Assembly (NCBI RefSeq): GCF_900113905.1
Contig: NZ_FORC01000004.1
Coordinates: 1 to 64,000, forward strand
From: Phytopseudomonas argentinensis
GTDB taxonomy: Bacteria > Pseudomonadota > Gammaproteobacteria > Pseudomonadales > Pseudomonadaceae
Direction of reading: 5' to 3'
Length of the DNA: 64,000 nt
Shown here: positions 1 to 8,288 of the stretch, one piece after another
How positions within the stretch are numbered: the stretch's first letter is position 1
Layout of the letters: each line of letters starts with the position of its first letter
Program-made: the position numbers and the translations under genes
The notes under the pieces: generated by a model
Told to the model about the DNA's origin: nothing
Seen by the model: the letters and a program-made list of their open reading frames with translations, nothing else
Database searches by the model: none

Positions 1-153
1 AACTGCTACCACCTGTACCCGGCGCACGCTGCCTTTGGCGGCTACAAGAAGTCCGGGGTCGGGCGCGAAACCCACAAGATGATGCTCGACCACTATCAGC
101 AGACCAAGAACCTGCTGATCAGCTACGACATCAACCCGCTGGGCTTCTTTTAA
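1..153 (+). CDS. exaC: Aldehyde dehydrogenase, C-terminal end (partial)
   Basis: The window opens inside a reading frame whose last 50 residues carry the C-terminal signature of NAD-dependent aldehyde dehydrogenases of the ExaC/AcoD type: AAFGGYKKSGVGRE, the loop that closes over the active site, followed by the HYQQTKNLLISY oligomerisation strand and a terminal GFF. These enzymes oxidise acetaldehyde and similar aldehydes to the acid in the cytoplasm, often after a PQQ-dependent ethanol dehydrogenase. The catalytic Cys and Glu lie outside the window, so only the family is secure; exaC is the best-fitting name. Confidence 0.85.
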   Translation, partial: NCYHLYPAHAAFGGYKKSGVGRETHKMMLDHYQQTKNLLISYDINPLGFF

Positions 154-179
154 GGCCTCTGGGGAGTGGTACTGGAAAG

Positions 180-203
180 CGCGGCCTAGGCCGCGTTTTC
201 TTT
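180..203 (+). terminator. Rho-independent terminator after exaC
   Basis: A GC-rich inverted repeat (CGCGGC, loop CTAG, GCCGCG) is followed by TTTTCTTT. It lies 26 bases after the aldehyde dehydrogenase stop and reaches the end of the convergent LysR gene, so it probably ends the rightward transcript. Confidence 0.75.
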
Positions 204-1167
204 AGCGGCCAGCGCCACGCTGTAGCGCATTCTGTAACGGCAGATCCCAGGGCGGTGTCGGGCCAAAGCGGTTTTTCAGGAATTCCAGCAGCAGCCGGCT
301 GCGTGAGTCGGTATCGCGTTGCAGGCGCAGCGCATAGATGCCGCTGGGCTCTGGCGCCGGCAGGCCGTTGTCGCAGAACAGTGCCACCAGCTCGCCACGC
401 ACCAGATATTCGCTGACCAGCCAAGTGGGCAGGTGGGCCACGCCCAGGCCGGCGAGCACGCTGAACACCAGGGTCTCGGCATTGTTGGCGGTCATGCGCA
501 GGCGGCGAGGGCGGTACATGGCGAGTTTTCCGCCATTCTCGAAGCGCCAGGCGTAGGCGGGCGCCAGGCCATCCCAATCCAGGCCGTCGTGCTCCAGCAG
601 TTCGGCCGGCGCCCGTGGTACCCCGCGGCGTTCCAGGTAGGCTGGGCTGGCGCATACTACGCGAACCATCGGCGACAGCGGCGTCGCCACCAGGCGCGTA
701 TCGGCCAGGGGGCCGATGCGCAGTACCAGATCCACTTCGCCCAGGTGCGCGCCGTGCAGATCGATAAAGCTGTCGATCAGCCGTAGTTGCACGTCCAGCC
801 CCGGGTAGGCGGTGAGAAAGTCGGCAATCGCCGGCGCCAGATGGCGGCGACCGAACGGTGCCGGCGCGTCGACACGGATCAGTCCCTCCGGAGCGCTGCT
901 CAGCGATACCGCCTCGGCGCGTGCCATGTGCAGCTCGGCGAGGATCCGCCTGGCCCGTTCTGCAAACGCCAGCCCGGCCGGGGTTGCGCGCACCGCATGG
1001 GTGCTGCGGCTGAACAGGCTGCAATCGAGCGAGCGCTCCAGCGCGTCGATGCGCCGCGAGACGGCCGACGGTGTGAGCGGATGCAGGCGCGAGGCCGCCG
1101 AAAAGCTACCGCTCTCCAGGACATCGAGAAACAGGCTGAGTTGGTCGGTTAAGGCATCTGGGTTCAT
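202..1167 (-). CDS. LysR family transcriptional regulator
   Basis: This is a LysR-type regulator of about 321 residues: an N-terminal winged helix-turn-helix (LDVLESGSFSAASRLHPLTP then SAVSRRIDALERSL) and a periplasmic-binding-like effector domain (IRVDAPAPFGRRHLAPAIADF onwards). The frame is open up to 1200, but the Met of MNPDALTDQLSLFLDVLE at 1167 is preferred because it gives the usual short leader before the HTH. The gene is divergent from the TauE/SafE permease with about 110 bases between them, so it is the likely regulator of that gene. The sequence does not reveal the effector. Confidence 0.9.
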   Translation of the reverse strand: MNPDALTDQLSLFLDVLESGSFSAASRLHPLTPSAVSRRIDALERSLDCSLFSRSTHAVRATPAGLAFAERARRILAELHMARAEAVSLSSAPEGLIRVDAPAPFGRRHLAPAIADFLTAYPGLDVQLRLIDSFIDLHGAHLGEVDLVLRIGPLADTRLVATPLSPMVRVVCASPAYLERRGVPRAPAELLEHDGLDWDGLAPAYAWRFENGGKLAMYRPRRLRMTANNAETLVFSVLAGLGVAHLPTWLVSEYLVRGELVALFCDNGLPAPEPSGIYALRLQRDTDSRSRLLLEFLKNRFGPTPPWDLPLQNALQRGAGR

Positions 1168-1276
1168 GGCGTGTCCGCTGTGCGTAAATCGCATAGCCAT
1201 TATGCCGGGCTATGCGTTACCCATCCATCCAACGATGGGTAGCATGCGTTCACCCTGTGTTTGGACGAGACAATTC

Positions 1277-2032
1277 ATGGATCTGCTCGCATTTGCCCTC
1301 AATATCCTGCTCGGCCTGGCACTTGGCACCCTTGGCGGGCTGTTCGGCATCGGTGGCGGCCTGATCGCGATTCCGGCGCTGGGCGTGCTGTTCGGGCTGG
1401 ATCAGCAACTGGCCCAGGGCACCGCGCTGGTGATGGTGGTGCCCAATGTGCTGCTGGCGCTGTGGCGCTATCACCAGCGCAACCGCATCGATCTGCGCTA
1501 TGCGCTGGCCTTGGCGCTCAGCAGCTTTGTGTTCGCACTGGTCGGCGCGGGCTGGGCAGTCAATCTCGATCCGGAGGCGATGCGCCTGGCGTTCGTCGCC
1601 TTTCTGGTTGCCCTGGCCTTCTATAACCTGCTGCGCATGTGGCTGCGGCCACCTGCCGCGAGCGGCGAACTGTGCCACCACTGGCCCTGGCTGGCGGTGC
1701 TGGGCAGTGGTGCGGGGCTGCTCGGTGGTCTGTTCGGGGTCGGTGGCGCGGTGATCGCCACGCCCATCCTGACCAGCGTGTTCGGCACCTCGCAGGTGGT
1801 GGCGCAGGGCCTGTCACTGGCCCTGGCGGCGCCCAGCACCGGCGTGACTCTGGTGACCTATGCCATGCACGGCCATGTCAACTGGGCGCTGGCCTTGCCG
1901 CTGGCGATAGGCGGGTTGCTGAGCATCAGCTGGGGTGTGCGCCTGGCTCACGCGCTGCCCGAGCGCCTGTTACGCATGCTGTTTACTGCCTTTTTGCTGG
2001 CCTGCGCGGTGGCGCTCGGCCTCAAAGCCTGA
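1277..2032 (+). CDS. TauE/SafE family sulfite exporter-type permease
   Basis: The 251-residue protein is almost entirely hydrophobic and shows the duplicated TauE/SafE half-motif: LGTLGGLFGIGGGLIAIPAL near residue 15 and GLLGGLFGVGGAVIATPIL near residue 155. These are inner-membrane proteins that move sulfur-containing anions such as sulfite or sulfoacetate, although most members have no proven substrate. The frame is open far upstream (812), but that part reads against the LysR gene; ATG at 1277 is the first start that gives a membrane N-terminus. It overlaps the convergent downstream LysR gene by 11 bases. Confidence 0.88.
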   Translation: MDLLAFALNILLGLALGTLGGLFGIGGGLIAIPALGVLFGLDQQLAQGTALVMVVPNVLLALWRYHQRNRIDLRYALALALSSFVFALVGAGWAVNLDPEAMRLAFVAFLVALAFYNLLRMWLRPPAASGELCHHWPWLAVLGSGAGLLGGLFGVGGAVIATPILTSVFGTSQVVAQGLSLALAAPSTGVTLVTYAMHGHVNWALALPLAIGGLLSISWGVRLAHALPERLLRMLFTAFLLACAVALGLKA

Positions 2033-2876
2033 ACCCTTCGACAATCTGCTCGGCCAGCACCTCGCTGGCCGGCGAACGGGTGCGCTCGTTGCGCAGTAGC
2101 ATCACGCTGGCCGTGGGCAATTCCGGCATGCCTTCGGCCTCGCCGAGAATGCGCAGGTCGGCGGTGATCAGGCTGCGCAGCTGGGCGGTGATCGCCAGCC
2201 CGGCGCTGACCGCTGCCATGATCGCCGACAGGCTTGGGCTGCTATAGGCAATACGGTAGCTGCGCGACTGCGCATCCAGTGCATTGCAGGCCCAGGTGCG
2301 GCAAAAACACTGGTTGTTGAACATCGCCAGCGGCAGTGGATTGGCCTCATGCAGCTTGGCCGCCGACGCCTCGGCCCAGACCAGGTGCTCCTGGCGCAGC
2401 AACTCGCCGATCTCCGCGCCGGGCTCGCGGGTGACAATGGTCAGGTCCAGGTCGTGACGCTGCAACAGGGCGAACGACGGTTCGCAGTGCAGTTCTACCT
2501 GCACCAGGGGGTAGGCCTGGGCGAAACGGATCAGGATGCCCTGCATGAAACGCATCACATAGTCATCCGGCGTGCCGATGCGCAGGGTGCCGACCATGTC
2601 GGGTTGGCACAGGATATTGAGCGCCTCGGTGTGCAACTGAAGAATGCGCCTGGCGTAGCCCAGCAGTATTTCGCCCTCGGCAGTCAGGGTGAGCTGGCGG
2701 CCCTCGCGCTGAAACAGCGGGCGGCCGATCACATCTTCCTCGAGGCGCTTCATCTGCATGCTCACCGCCGACTGGGTGCGATTGACCGCGTCGGCGGCCC
2801 GGGTAAAGCCACCGTAATCGGCTATCGCGACAAAGGTGCGCAGCAGTTCGCTGTCGATGTTGGGGTACTGCGCCAT
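2022..2876 (-). CDS. LysR family transcriptional regulator
   Basis: The protein has 284 residues with the LysR architecture: HTH at residues 8-67 (LLRTFVAIADYGGFTRAADA, TQSAVSMQMKRLEEDV) and a type-2 periplasmic-binding-like effector domain (GTLRIGTPDDYVMRFMQGIL). The head-on 11-base overlap with the permease gene means the two transcripts run into one another, as no terminator is visible between them. It is divergent from the DUF1127 gene, 96 bases away, which is a candidate target. Confidence 0.9.
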   Translation of the reverse strand: MAQYPNIDSELLRTFVAIADYGGFTRAADAVNRTQSAVSMQMKRLEEDVIGRPLFQREGRQLTLTAEGEILLGYARRILQLHTEALNILCQPDMVGTLRIGTPDDYVMRFMQGILIRFAQAYPLVQVELHCEPSFALLQRHDLDLTIVTREPGAEIGELLRQEHLVWAEASAAKLHEANPLPLAMFNNQCFCRTWACNALDAQSRSYRIAYSSPSLSAIMAAVSAGLAITAQLRSLITADLRILGEAEGMPELPTASVMLLRNERTRSPASEVLAEQIVEGFRL

Positions 2877-2972
2877 CCATCAATCTCCGAGATGTATCGC
2901 ATAAGTAACATTCGTTGGATTGATCTTATTACCCGCCCGACACTAGATCCATCCCTTCAGGAGGAAGAAAAG

Positions 2973-3200
2973 ATGGATGATCGGGTAGGTGTCGGACTGG
3001 TCGTGCCGAGTCAGCCCCTGCGGTTCATGGGCTGGTTGAAAAAGCCTGTAGCGCAGGTGCGCCGTTGGCAGCAACTGGCGCATGAGCGCCAATTGCTGGC
3101 ATCACTCAACGACGCCGCGTTGAAGGACCTGGGGCTGAGCCGCAGTGAGGTGTTCAGCGAGATCCAGCGGCCGTTCTGGGATGACCCGTTGAGCAAGTAG
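2973..3200 (+). CDS. DUF1127 family small protein
   Basis: This is a 75-residue basic protein. Its second half (VRRWQQLAHERQLLASLNDA then ALKDLGLSRSEVFSEIQRPF) is the DUF1127 signature, a short Arg-rich helix-turn-helix-like segment found in many small proteobacterial proteins. ATG 2973 is chosen because of a strong Shine-Dalgarno AGGAGG at 2959-2964; the longer open frame upstream has none. DUF1127 proteins in alphaproteobacteria have been linked to phosphate and carbon physiology and RNA turnover; the role in Pseudomonas is unknown. Confidence 0.85.
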   Translation: MDDRVGVGLVVPSQPLRFMGWLKKPVAQVRRWQQLAHERQLLASLNDAALKDLGLSRSEVFSEIQRPFWDDPLSK

Positions 3201-3267
3201 GCGGCCTACGCTTGGTCGATTGAGTGCGATGGGTTACCGTAATTTTCCACTTATCGTTGGTGCAGTC

Positions 3268-4488
3268 ATGTCGACCATCATCAGCTTGTCTGCCGCCCAG
3301 GCACGACGTGCAGTGCTTGCCGCCCAAGGGTTTGCGCAGCGCCCGCGATCAGGGAAGCCTGGCAGTCGTGCGATCAACGGGGTGATCGAGCGGCTGTGCC
3401 TGCTGCAGATCGACTCGGTAAACGCGGTGGTGCGCTCCCATTACCTGCCGCTGTATTCCCGTCTTGGTCACTACGATCCGCAGTTGTTGCAGCAGGCCGC
3501 CTGGAGCCAAGGCCGGCAGCGCACGCTGTTCGAATACTGGGGCCACGAAGCCTCCCTGCTGCCGTTCGACTACTACCCACTGCTGCGCTGGCGCATGCAG
3601 CGAGCCAAGCAGGGGCGCGGCATCTACAAGGGGCTGGCAGCGCTCGGGCGCGAGCAGCAGCCGCTGATTCGCGAGGTGCTGCAGGCGGTCACCGAGCGCG
3701 GTGCACTGAGCGCCGGCAGCCTGGCCGAGGAACGCCCGCGCAGCAGCCCCTGGTGGGGGTGGACTGCACAAAAGCAGGCGCTGGAATGGTTGTTCGCGGC
3801 TGGCGAAGTGACGGTCGCCGGGCGCCGCGGCTTTGAACGCTTGTACGATCTGCCGGAGCGGGTGCTACCGGCCTCCCTGCTGGCGCAGCAGCCTTGCGAG
3901 GCCGATGCACAGCGCGCGCTGGTGCTGCAGGCGGCCAGGGCGCTGGGGGTGGCGACCGAGCGAGACCTGCGCGATTACTTTCGTCTGCAGCCGGGGGACT
4001 GCCGCGCACGCTTGCAGGAACTGCTCGAGGAGGGCGCGTTGAGCCCTGTCCAGGTGCACGGCTGGGCGCAGCCGGCGTACTGCGTCGCGCCCCTGAGGGT
4101 GCCGCGCCGGGTTGCGGCCTGCACGCTGCTGTCGCCATTCGACTCGCTGATCTGGGAGCGCGCACGCACCGAGCGGTTGTTCGATTTCCGCTATCGGCTG
4201 GAGATCTATACGCCACAGCACAAGCGGGTGTATGGCTATTACGTGCTGCCGTTTCTGTTCGGCGAGCGGATCGCCGCGCGGCTGGACGTGCGGGCCGAGC
4301 GCAGCCAGGGATGCCTGGCGATCCATGGGGTGCATGAGGAGACTCCGGGGCTGGACGAGGACGGCATCGCGGCACTGGCCGGCGCGGTAGGGCGCCTGGC
4401 CGACTGGTTGGGCTTGAGTGCCATCCGCATCGCCTGCCAGCGTGGCGAAGGCGTACGGCTGGCGGCGCAGCTTGCGCGGCAGTGTTAA
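3268..4488 (+). CDS. YcaQ/AlkX-type winged-helix DNA glycosylase
   Basis: The 406-residue protein belongs to the HTH_42 (AlkZ/YcaQ) family. Near residue 47 it has LLQIDSVN, so the catalytic motif is Gln-Ile-Asp, the QxD form of the YcaQ/AlkX branch; AlkZ antibiotic-resistance glycosylases have QxQ. Members of this branch remove alkylated bases and can unhook interstrand cross-links. The tail (LSPFDSLIWERARTERLFDF) is also typical of the family. The frame extends to 3220, but the Met at 3268 (MSTIISLSAAQARR) starts exactly at the conserved first helix. It stands alone between DUF1127 and pyrF. Confidence 0.87.
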   Translation: MSTIISLSAAQARRAVLAAQGFAQRPRSGKPGSRAINGVIERLCLLQIDSVNAVVRSHYLPLYSRLGHYDPQLLQQAAWSQGRQRTLFEYWGHEASLLPFDYYPLLRWRMQRAKQGRGIYKGLAALGREQQPLIREVLQAVTERGALSAGSLAEERPRSSPWWGWTAQKQALEWLFAAGEVTVAGRRGFERLYDLPERVLPASLLAQQPCEADAQRALVLQAARALGVATERDLRDYFRLQPGDCRARLQELLEEGALSPVQVHGWAQPAYCVAPLRVPRRVAACTLLSPFDSLIWERARTERLFDFRYRLEIYTPQHKRVYGYYVLPFLFGERIAARLDVRAERSQGCLAIHGVHEETPGLDEDGIAALAGAVGRLADWLGLSAIRIACQRGEGVRLAAQLARQC

Positions 4489-4538
4489 CAGGCCCTAGTC
4501 CAGCCATCGTTGCAACCCCCATCGGCAATCGCTTGCGC

Positions 4539-4544
4539 TACAAT
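4539..4544 (+). promoter_or_regulatory. Probable pyrF -10 element
   Basis: TACAAT, preceded by TGCGC, lies 32 bases before the pyrF start in a short region without other genes. No convincing -35 hexamer is visible at the expected distance, so this is only a candidate sigma-70 promoter. Confidence 0.4.
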
Positions 4545-4575
4545 GCGCGCCGAATTTCCTGCTCGAGAGTTGCTC

Positions 4576-5274
4576 ATGTCCGCGTGCCAGACCCCGATCA
4601 TCGTTGCCCTGGATTTCCCGACCCGGGAGGCCGCGCTTGCCCTGGCCGACCAGCTCGATCCCAGGTTGTGCCGAGTCAAGGTCGGCAAGGAGCTGTTCAC
4701 CAGCTGCGCGTCGGACATCGTCGCCACCTTGCGTGACCGCGGTTTCGAGGTGTTTCTCGACCTGAAATTCCACGACATTCCCAACACCACGGCCATGGCA
4801 GTCAAGGCGGCAGCCGAGATGGGCGTGTGGATGGTCAATGTGCATTGCTCCGGCGGGCTGCGCATGATGAGTGCCTGCCGCGAGACGCTGGAGCGGTTCA
4901 ACGGCCCGGTGCCGCTGCTGATCGGCGTCACCGTGCTGACCAGCATGGAGCGCGAAGACCTGGCCGGCATCGGCCTGGACATCGAGCCCCAGGAGCAGGT
5001 GCTGCGTCTGGCCGGGCTGGCTCACAAAGCCGGCATGGATGGCCTGGTTTGCTCGGCGCTGGAAGCACCGGCCCTGAAAGCCGCACAACCGGCGCTGCAG
5101 CTGGTCACCCCAGGTATCCGCCCGGCCGGCAGTGCCCAGGATGATCAGCGGCGCATCCTCACCCCGCGCCAGGCGCTGGACGCCGGCTCCGACTACCTGG
5201 TGATCGGCCGGCCGATCAGCCAGGCAGCCGATCCGGCTGCAGCACTGGCCGCAGTGGCCGCCGAGCTGGTCTGA
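4576..5274 (+). CDS. pyrF: Orotidine 5'-phosphate decarboxylase
   Basis: PyrF decarboxylates OMP to UMP, the last step of de novo pyrimidine synthesis. The 232-residue TIM barrel shows the N-terminal IIVALDFPTREAAL, the catalytic LDLKFHDIPNTT tetrad strand, the ITVLTSM strand and the phosphate-binding VTPGIRPAG followed by YLVIGRPI. The frame is open from 4510, but ATG 4576 puts the conserved ALDF strand at residue 11 as in the family. It is followed after 61 bases by queF. Confidence 0.97.
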   Translation: MSACQTPIIVALDFPTREAALALADQLDPRLCRVKVGKELFTSCASDIVATLRDRGFEVFLDLKFHDIPNTTAMAVKAAAEMGVWMVNVHCSGGLRMMSACRETLERFNGPVPLLIGVTVLTSMEREDLAGIGLDIEPQEQVLRLAGLAHKAGMDGLVCSALEAPALKAAQPALQLVTPGIRPAGSAQDDQRRILTPRQALDAGSDYLVIGRPISQAADPAAALAAVAAELV

Positions 5275-5335
5275 ACCACTTTTCTTCGGCGGAGATGATC
5301 GGGTCTCCGCAGCCAACGCGTTACAGGTAACCGCC

Positions 5336-6163
5336 ATGCAATCCGTGGAACATTCCCCGCTGGGCAAGAGCAGCGAATACATCGCGACGTACTCGCCTGA
5401 ATTGCTGTTTCCCATCCCCCGGGCCACCAAATGGGCCGAGTTGGGGTTGAGCGCCGAGACGCTGCCGTATCGAGGCATGGATTACTGGAACTGCTTCGAG
5501 CTGTCCTGGTTGCTGCCATCCGGCAAGCCGGTGGTGGCCATTGGCGAGTTCGCGATTCCCGCCGATTCACCAAATATCATCGAGTCGAAGTCCTTCAAGT
5601 TGTACCTCAACTCCCTGAACCAGTCGGTGTTCGCCAGCGAAGCCGAACTGCTGAGTGTGCTCGAGAAGGATTTGTCCGCGACTGCGGGTAAGCCCGTGGG
5701 CGTGCGCGTCCGGCGGTTGGATGAGGTGGCCCGTGAAGGGCTGGCTGTTTTGCCAGGCACCTGCATCGACGACCTGGACGTGAGTATCAGCAATTATTCC
5801 GCGCCGCAGCCGGATCTGCTGGTTTGCGATGCGGCACGGGTCGTCGAGCAGAGCCTGCACAGCCACCTGCTCAAATCCAATTGCCCGGTAACCGGCCAGC
5901 CGGACTGGGGCAGTGTGCTGGTCGAATATCGCGGGCCTGCGCTGGAGCCGGCAAGCCTGCTGGCCTATCTGGTGAGTTTTCGCCAGCATGCCGATTTCCA
6001 TGAGCAGTGCGTGGAGCGCATCTTCCTGGATCTGCAAAAGCACCTGCAGCCTGAATACCTGACCGTTTATGCACGTTACGTGCGCCGCGGCGGCCTGGAT
6101 ATCAACCCTTACCGCACCACGCTCGCAGAGGTGCCGCGCAACCGGCGCCTGGTGCGGCAATGA
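5336..6163 (+). CDS. queF: NADPH-dependent 7-cyano-7-deazaguanine reductase
   Basis: QueF reduces preQ0 to preQ1 in queuosine tRNA-modification synthesis. This is the long bimodular form (275 residues, close to the E. coli enzyme): an N-terminal half with the NADPH-binding ESKSFKLYLNS motif and a C-terminal half with the catalytic cysteine in SNCPVTGQPDWGS, the thioimide-forming residue, then FRQHADFHEQCVERIF. A perfect terminator follows 43 bases after the stop. No preQ1 riboswitch is recognisable upstream. Confidence 0.97.
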   Translation: MQSVEHSPLGKSSEYIATYSPELLFPIPRATKWAELGLSAETLPYRGMDYWNCFELSWLLPSGKPVVAIGEFAIPADSPNIIESKSFKLYLNSLNQSVFASEAELLSVLEKDLSATAGKPVGVRVRRLDEVAREGLAVLPGTCIDDLDVSISNYSAPQPDLLVCDAARVVEQSLHSHLLKSNCPVTGQPDWGSVLVEYRGPALEPASLLAYLVSFRQHADFHEQCVERIFLDLQKHLQPEYLTVYARYVRRGGLDINPYRTTLAEVPRNRRLVRQ

Positions 6164-6206
6164 GCGCTGGCGGATAACGCCAGCCTGCCCGAATAGACGC
6201 ACACAA

Positions 6207-6230
6207 AAAACCAGCCCGACGGCTGGTTTT
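6207..6230. terminator. Bidirectional terminator between queF and DUF4404 gene
   Basis: A perfect 10-bp stem, AAAACCAGCC then GGCTGGTTTT around a CGAC loop, has A-runs on the left and T-runs on the right, so it can end both the rightward queF transcript and the leftward DUF4404 transcript. Confidence 0.9.
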
Positions 6231-6247
6231 CTTTTGCAGCGCCTGGT

Positions 6248-6514
6248 TCAGATGCCCATGTTGGCCAGGGTCTGCATGATATTGCGCAGGCTTCCAGCGA
6301 GCGTCGGGTGACTTACCTCGAAGCGTTCCACCGCCAGATTGACGCCATCGACCAGTGAGGCATCGGGCGTGGTCACCGGTTGCGCAGCCAGCTGTAGCTC
6401 GATGTCGCGGGCGAGCAGTTCCAGCGACTCGCGATCTTCTTCGTTTTCTGGCGGATGTTCGACCAGTTGCTTGCGCAGCTCTTCCAGTTGCTGCTGCAGG
6501 TGGTTCGCAGGCAT
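6248..6514 (-). CDS. DUF4404 family protein
   Basis: This is an 88-residue acidic, helical protein without signal or membrane segment. It begins with a heptad-rich helix (LQQQLEELRKQL) and ends with HPTLAGSLRNIMQTLANMGI, the conserved end of DUF4404 proteins, which are common in Pseudomonas next to queF. No function is established. The coiled-coil start suggests an oligomer or a protein-binding role. The convergent terminator isolates it from queF. Confidence 0.8.
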   Translation of the reverse strand: MPANHLQQQLEELRKQLVEHPPENEEDRESLELLARDIELQLAAQPVTTPDASLVDGVNLAVERFEVSHPTLAGSLRNIMQTLANMGI

Positions 6515-6610
6515 GGGGCACTCCCTCTCTTGATAGGCAAGACAATTGACCGTGCGGCGCGATGAAAGGTCAGTACTTCTCGTTTAGCCTAGCCTACCGA
6601 AGCGCGCGAC

Positions 6611-7288
6611 CTAGGGCTTCTCACCCTTGCTGCGGCGAATCTGCAGATGGTCGAGGCAGGCTGACAGGTCGGTGAGCTGGTCGATGACCGAATGAGCACC
6701 GAGGCGATAGAGCGATAGCGTGGCATCAGCGCGTAAGCGTTCGCGGGTCAGCTCATCGAGCAACTGCCAGTCAGCCAGCGTGTGGCCTGCCAGTGAGCCG
6801 CAGGCGGCCAGGCCCACGGTCCATAAGCCGGCATTCAGGCCGGCCTGTAGGAGGCGTGGCTCGCCGCTGACCAGTACGCAGCCCTCCAGGCGTTCGATCT
6901 GCAGCGCTGCCAGGGCCTGCCAGCAGGCGTCCGGGGCTGGCCAGGAGCGCTGGGTGCAAGCCGGTGAAGCCGCCAACCAGGCGGGCAGGCGGCTGGCCAG
7001 TCGTTGGCTCAGGGGCTCAGGCAGCTCATCCAGCCAGGCGCAGGGTACCCGCTGTTCATGCAGGCTGCGCAGGGTGTTCAGCGCACCGGGAGTGGGTTCG
7101 GCGCAACTGTCCAGCTCGGGCGCGACAGCCGCGGGGTGGCGGCTGCCCCCATGTTCACGGACCAGGCTCAGGTGACGCTGGCCGGTCAGCAGTGGGCTGC
7201 GTGCTCCAAAATCCACCAAGCAGCCGGACAGGCCGAAGAGCACGGCCGTGAGGGAGGAGGGGGCGGCGCAAAAGGCAGGCTGAGGCAT
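6611..7288 (-). CDS. Degenerate phosphonatase-like HAD family protein
   Basis: The 225-residue protein aligns by eye with the phosphonoacetaldehyde hydrolase branch of the HAD superfamily. Its motif I is VLFGLSGCLVDFG where phosphonatase has FDWAGTVVDFG, so the framework is kept but the nucleophilic Asp is Gly. The cap-domain lysine segment of true phosphonatases is not seen. Later parts (CVLVSGEPRLLQAGLNAGLW then TVGLA) keep the HAD core. It is therefore unlikely to be a phosphonatase. It is divergent from mlaA; a similar protein occupies the corresponding place in other Pseudomonas genomes, to my recollection. Confidence 0.7.
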   Translation of the reverse strand: MPQPAFCAAPSSLTAVLFGLSGCLVDFGARSPLLTGQRHLSLVREHGGSRHPAAVAPELDSCAEPTPGALNTLRSLHEQRVPCAWLDELPEPLSQRLASRLPAWLAASPACTQRSWPAPDACWQALAALQIERLEGCVLVSGEPRLLQAGLNAGLWTVGLAACGSLAGHTLADWQLLDELTRERLRADATLSLYRLGAHSVIDQLTDLSACLDHLQIRRSKGEKP

Positions 7289-7498
7289 GCGATGTCATTC
7301 CCTGGCGATTATCGCTTCAACCATGACAAGTCAATGTGACGCTGCCATGACGCCGATCGATATCCAGACGACCGGCAGCGTGACCTGGCTCGCGATCACG
7401 GTGGCCGGGCGTCGGTACTCTGCCTATTGCCGACGTCCCGCCTTATACTACGCCGCTGCCGCCGGATAGGCCGCGCACATTAGCCTAGGAGAACAGTA

Positions 7499-8200
7499 AT
7501 GCGTTTGATTGGACCGGATTGGATCGCAAGCCTTGGTCGGGTGCTGGCCTGTGCCGGCTTGATGGCGCTGCCGCTGGCAGGCCAGGCGGCAACGGAAGAC
7601 CCCTGGGAGTCATTCAACCGTCCCGTCTTTCGTTTCAACGATGCCGTCGATACCTACGCTCTCAAGCCACTGGCCCAGGGTTATCGCAAGGTGACCCCGC
7701 AATTCGTCGAAACCGGCGTGCACAATGTGTTCCGCAACCTGTGGGAGGTCGGCAACCTGGCCAATAACCTGCTGCAGGGCAAGATTCACGATGCGGGTGT
7801 CGATACCAGCCGCCTGCTGTTCAACACCACCCTGGGCGGCCTGGGCTTCTTCGACGTGGCCACCCGCATGGGCCTGCAGCGCAGCGACGAAGACTTCGGC
7901 CAGACCCTGGGTGTGTGGGGCGTGCAAAGCGGCCCGTATCTGGTGCTGCCGCTGCTCGGCCCGAGTTCGCTGCGTGACGCGCCGAGCAAGATCCCGGACA
8001 GCTTCCTGACCCCGTATCCCCATATCGATCATGTGCCGACGCGCAACGTGCTGCGTGGCGTCAATGTGGTCGATACCCGCGCCAGCCTGCTGGATGCCGA
8101 GCGCATGATCAGCGGCGACAAGTACATCTTCATCCGCAACGCCTACCTGCAGAACCGTGAGTTCCGCGTGCGCGACGGTGAGGTCGAGGACGACTTCTAG
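7499..8200 (+). CDS. mlaA: MlaA/VacJ family phospholipid-transport protein
   Basis: MlaA sits in the outer membrane with a porin and removes misplaced phospholipids from the outer leaflet, passing them to MlaC. The 233-residue sequence has the family core DPWESFNRPVFRFNDAVDTY, the donut-forming amphipathic helices and the HGVDSR-type region (SKIPDSFLTPYPHIDHV). The signal peptide ends in LAGQAA without a usable lipobox; the only Cys (18) lies mid-helix. It therefore looks like a signal peptidase I substrate, unlike the E. coli lipoprotein. A TATACT at 7444-7449 may be its -10 element. Confidence 0.93.
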   Translation: MRLIGPDWIASLGRVLACAGLMALPLAGQAATEDPWESFNRPVFRFNDAVDTYALKPLAQGYRKVTPQFVETGVHNVFRNLWEVGNLANNLLQGKIHDAGVDTSRLLFNTTLGGLGFFDVATRMGLQRSDEDFGQTLGVWGVQSGPYLVLPLLGPSSLRDAPSKIPDSFLTPYPHIDHVPTRNVLRGVNVVDTRASLLDAERMISGDKYIFIRNAYLQNREFRVRDGEVEDDF

Positions 8201-8252
8201 GACGCGCAGGGCGGCTACTGGCACGCAGAGGGCTAAGGGGCCTCGCGCTGGC

Positions 8253-8275
8253 GTGATGGAGTCCGACTCCATCAC
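8253..8275. terminator. Hairpin between mlaA and PilZ gene
   Basis: A perfect 10-bp inverted repeat, GTGATGGAGT then ACTCCATCAC with a CCG loop, lies between two convergent genes. The T-tract after it is poor (GTTACAGTGTGTTT), so its terminator role is likely but not strong. Confidence 0.55.
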
Positions 8276-8288
8276 GTTACAGTGTGTT

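Noticed and set aside
5275..5335. preQ1 riboswitch before queF
   Set aside because: The 61-base gap lacks the compact H-type pseudoknot pattern and the A-rich tail of that class.
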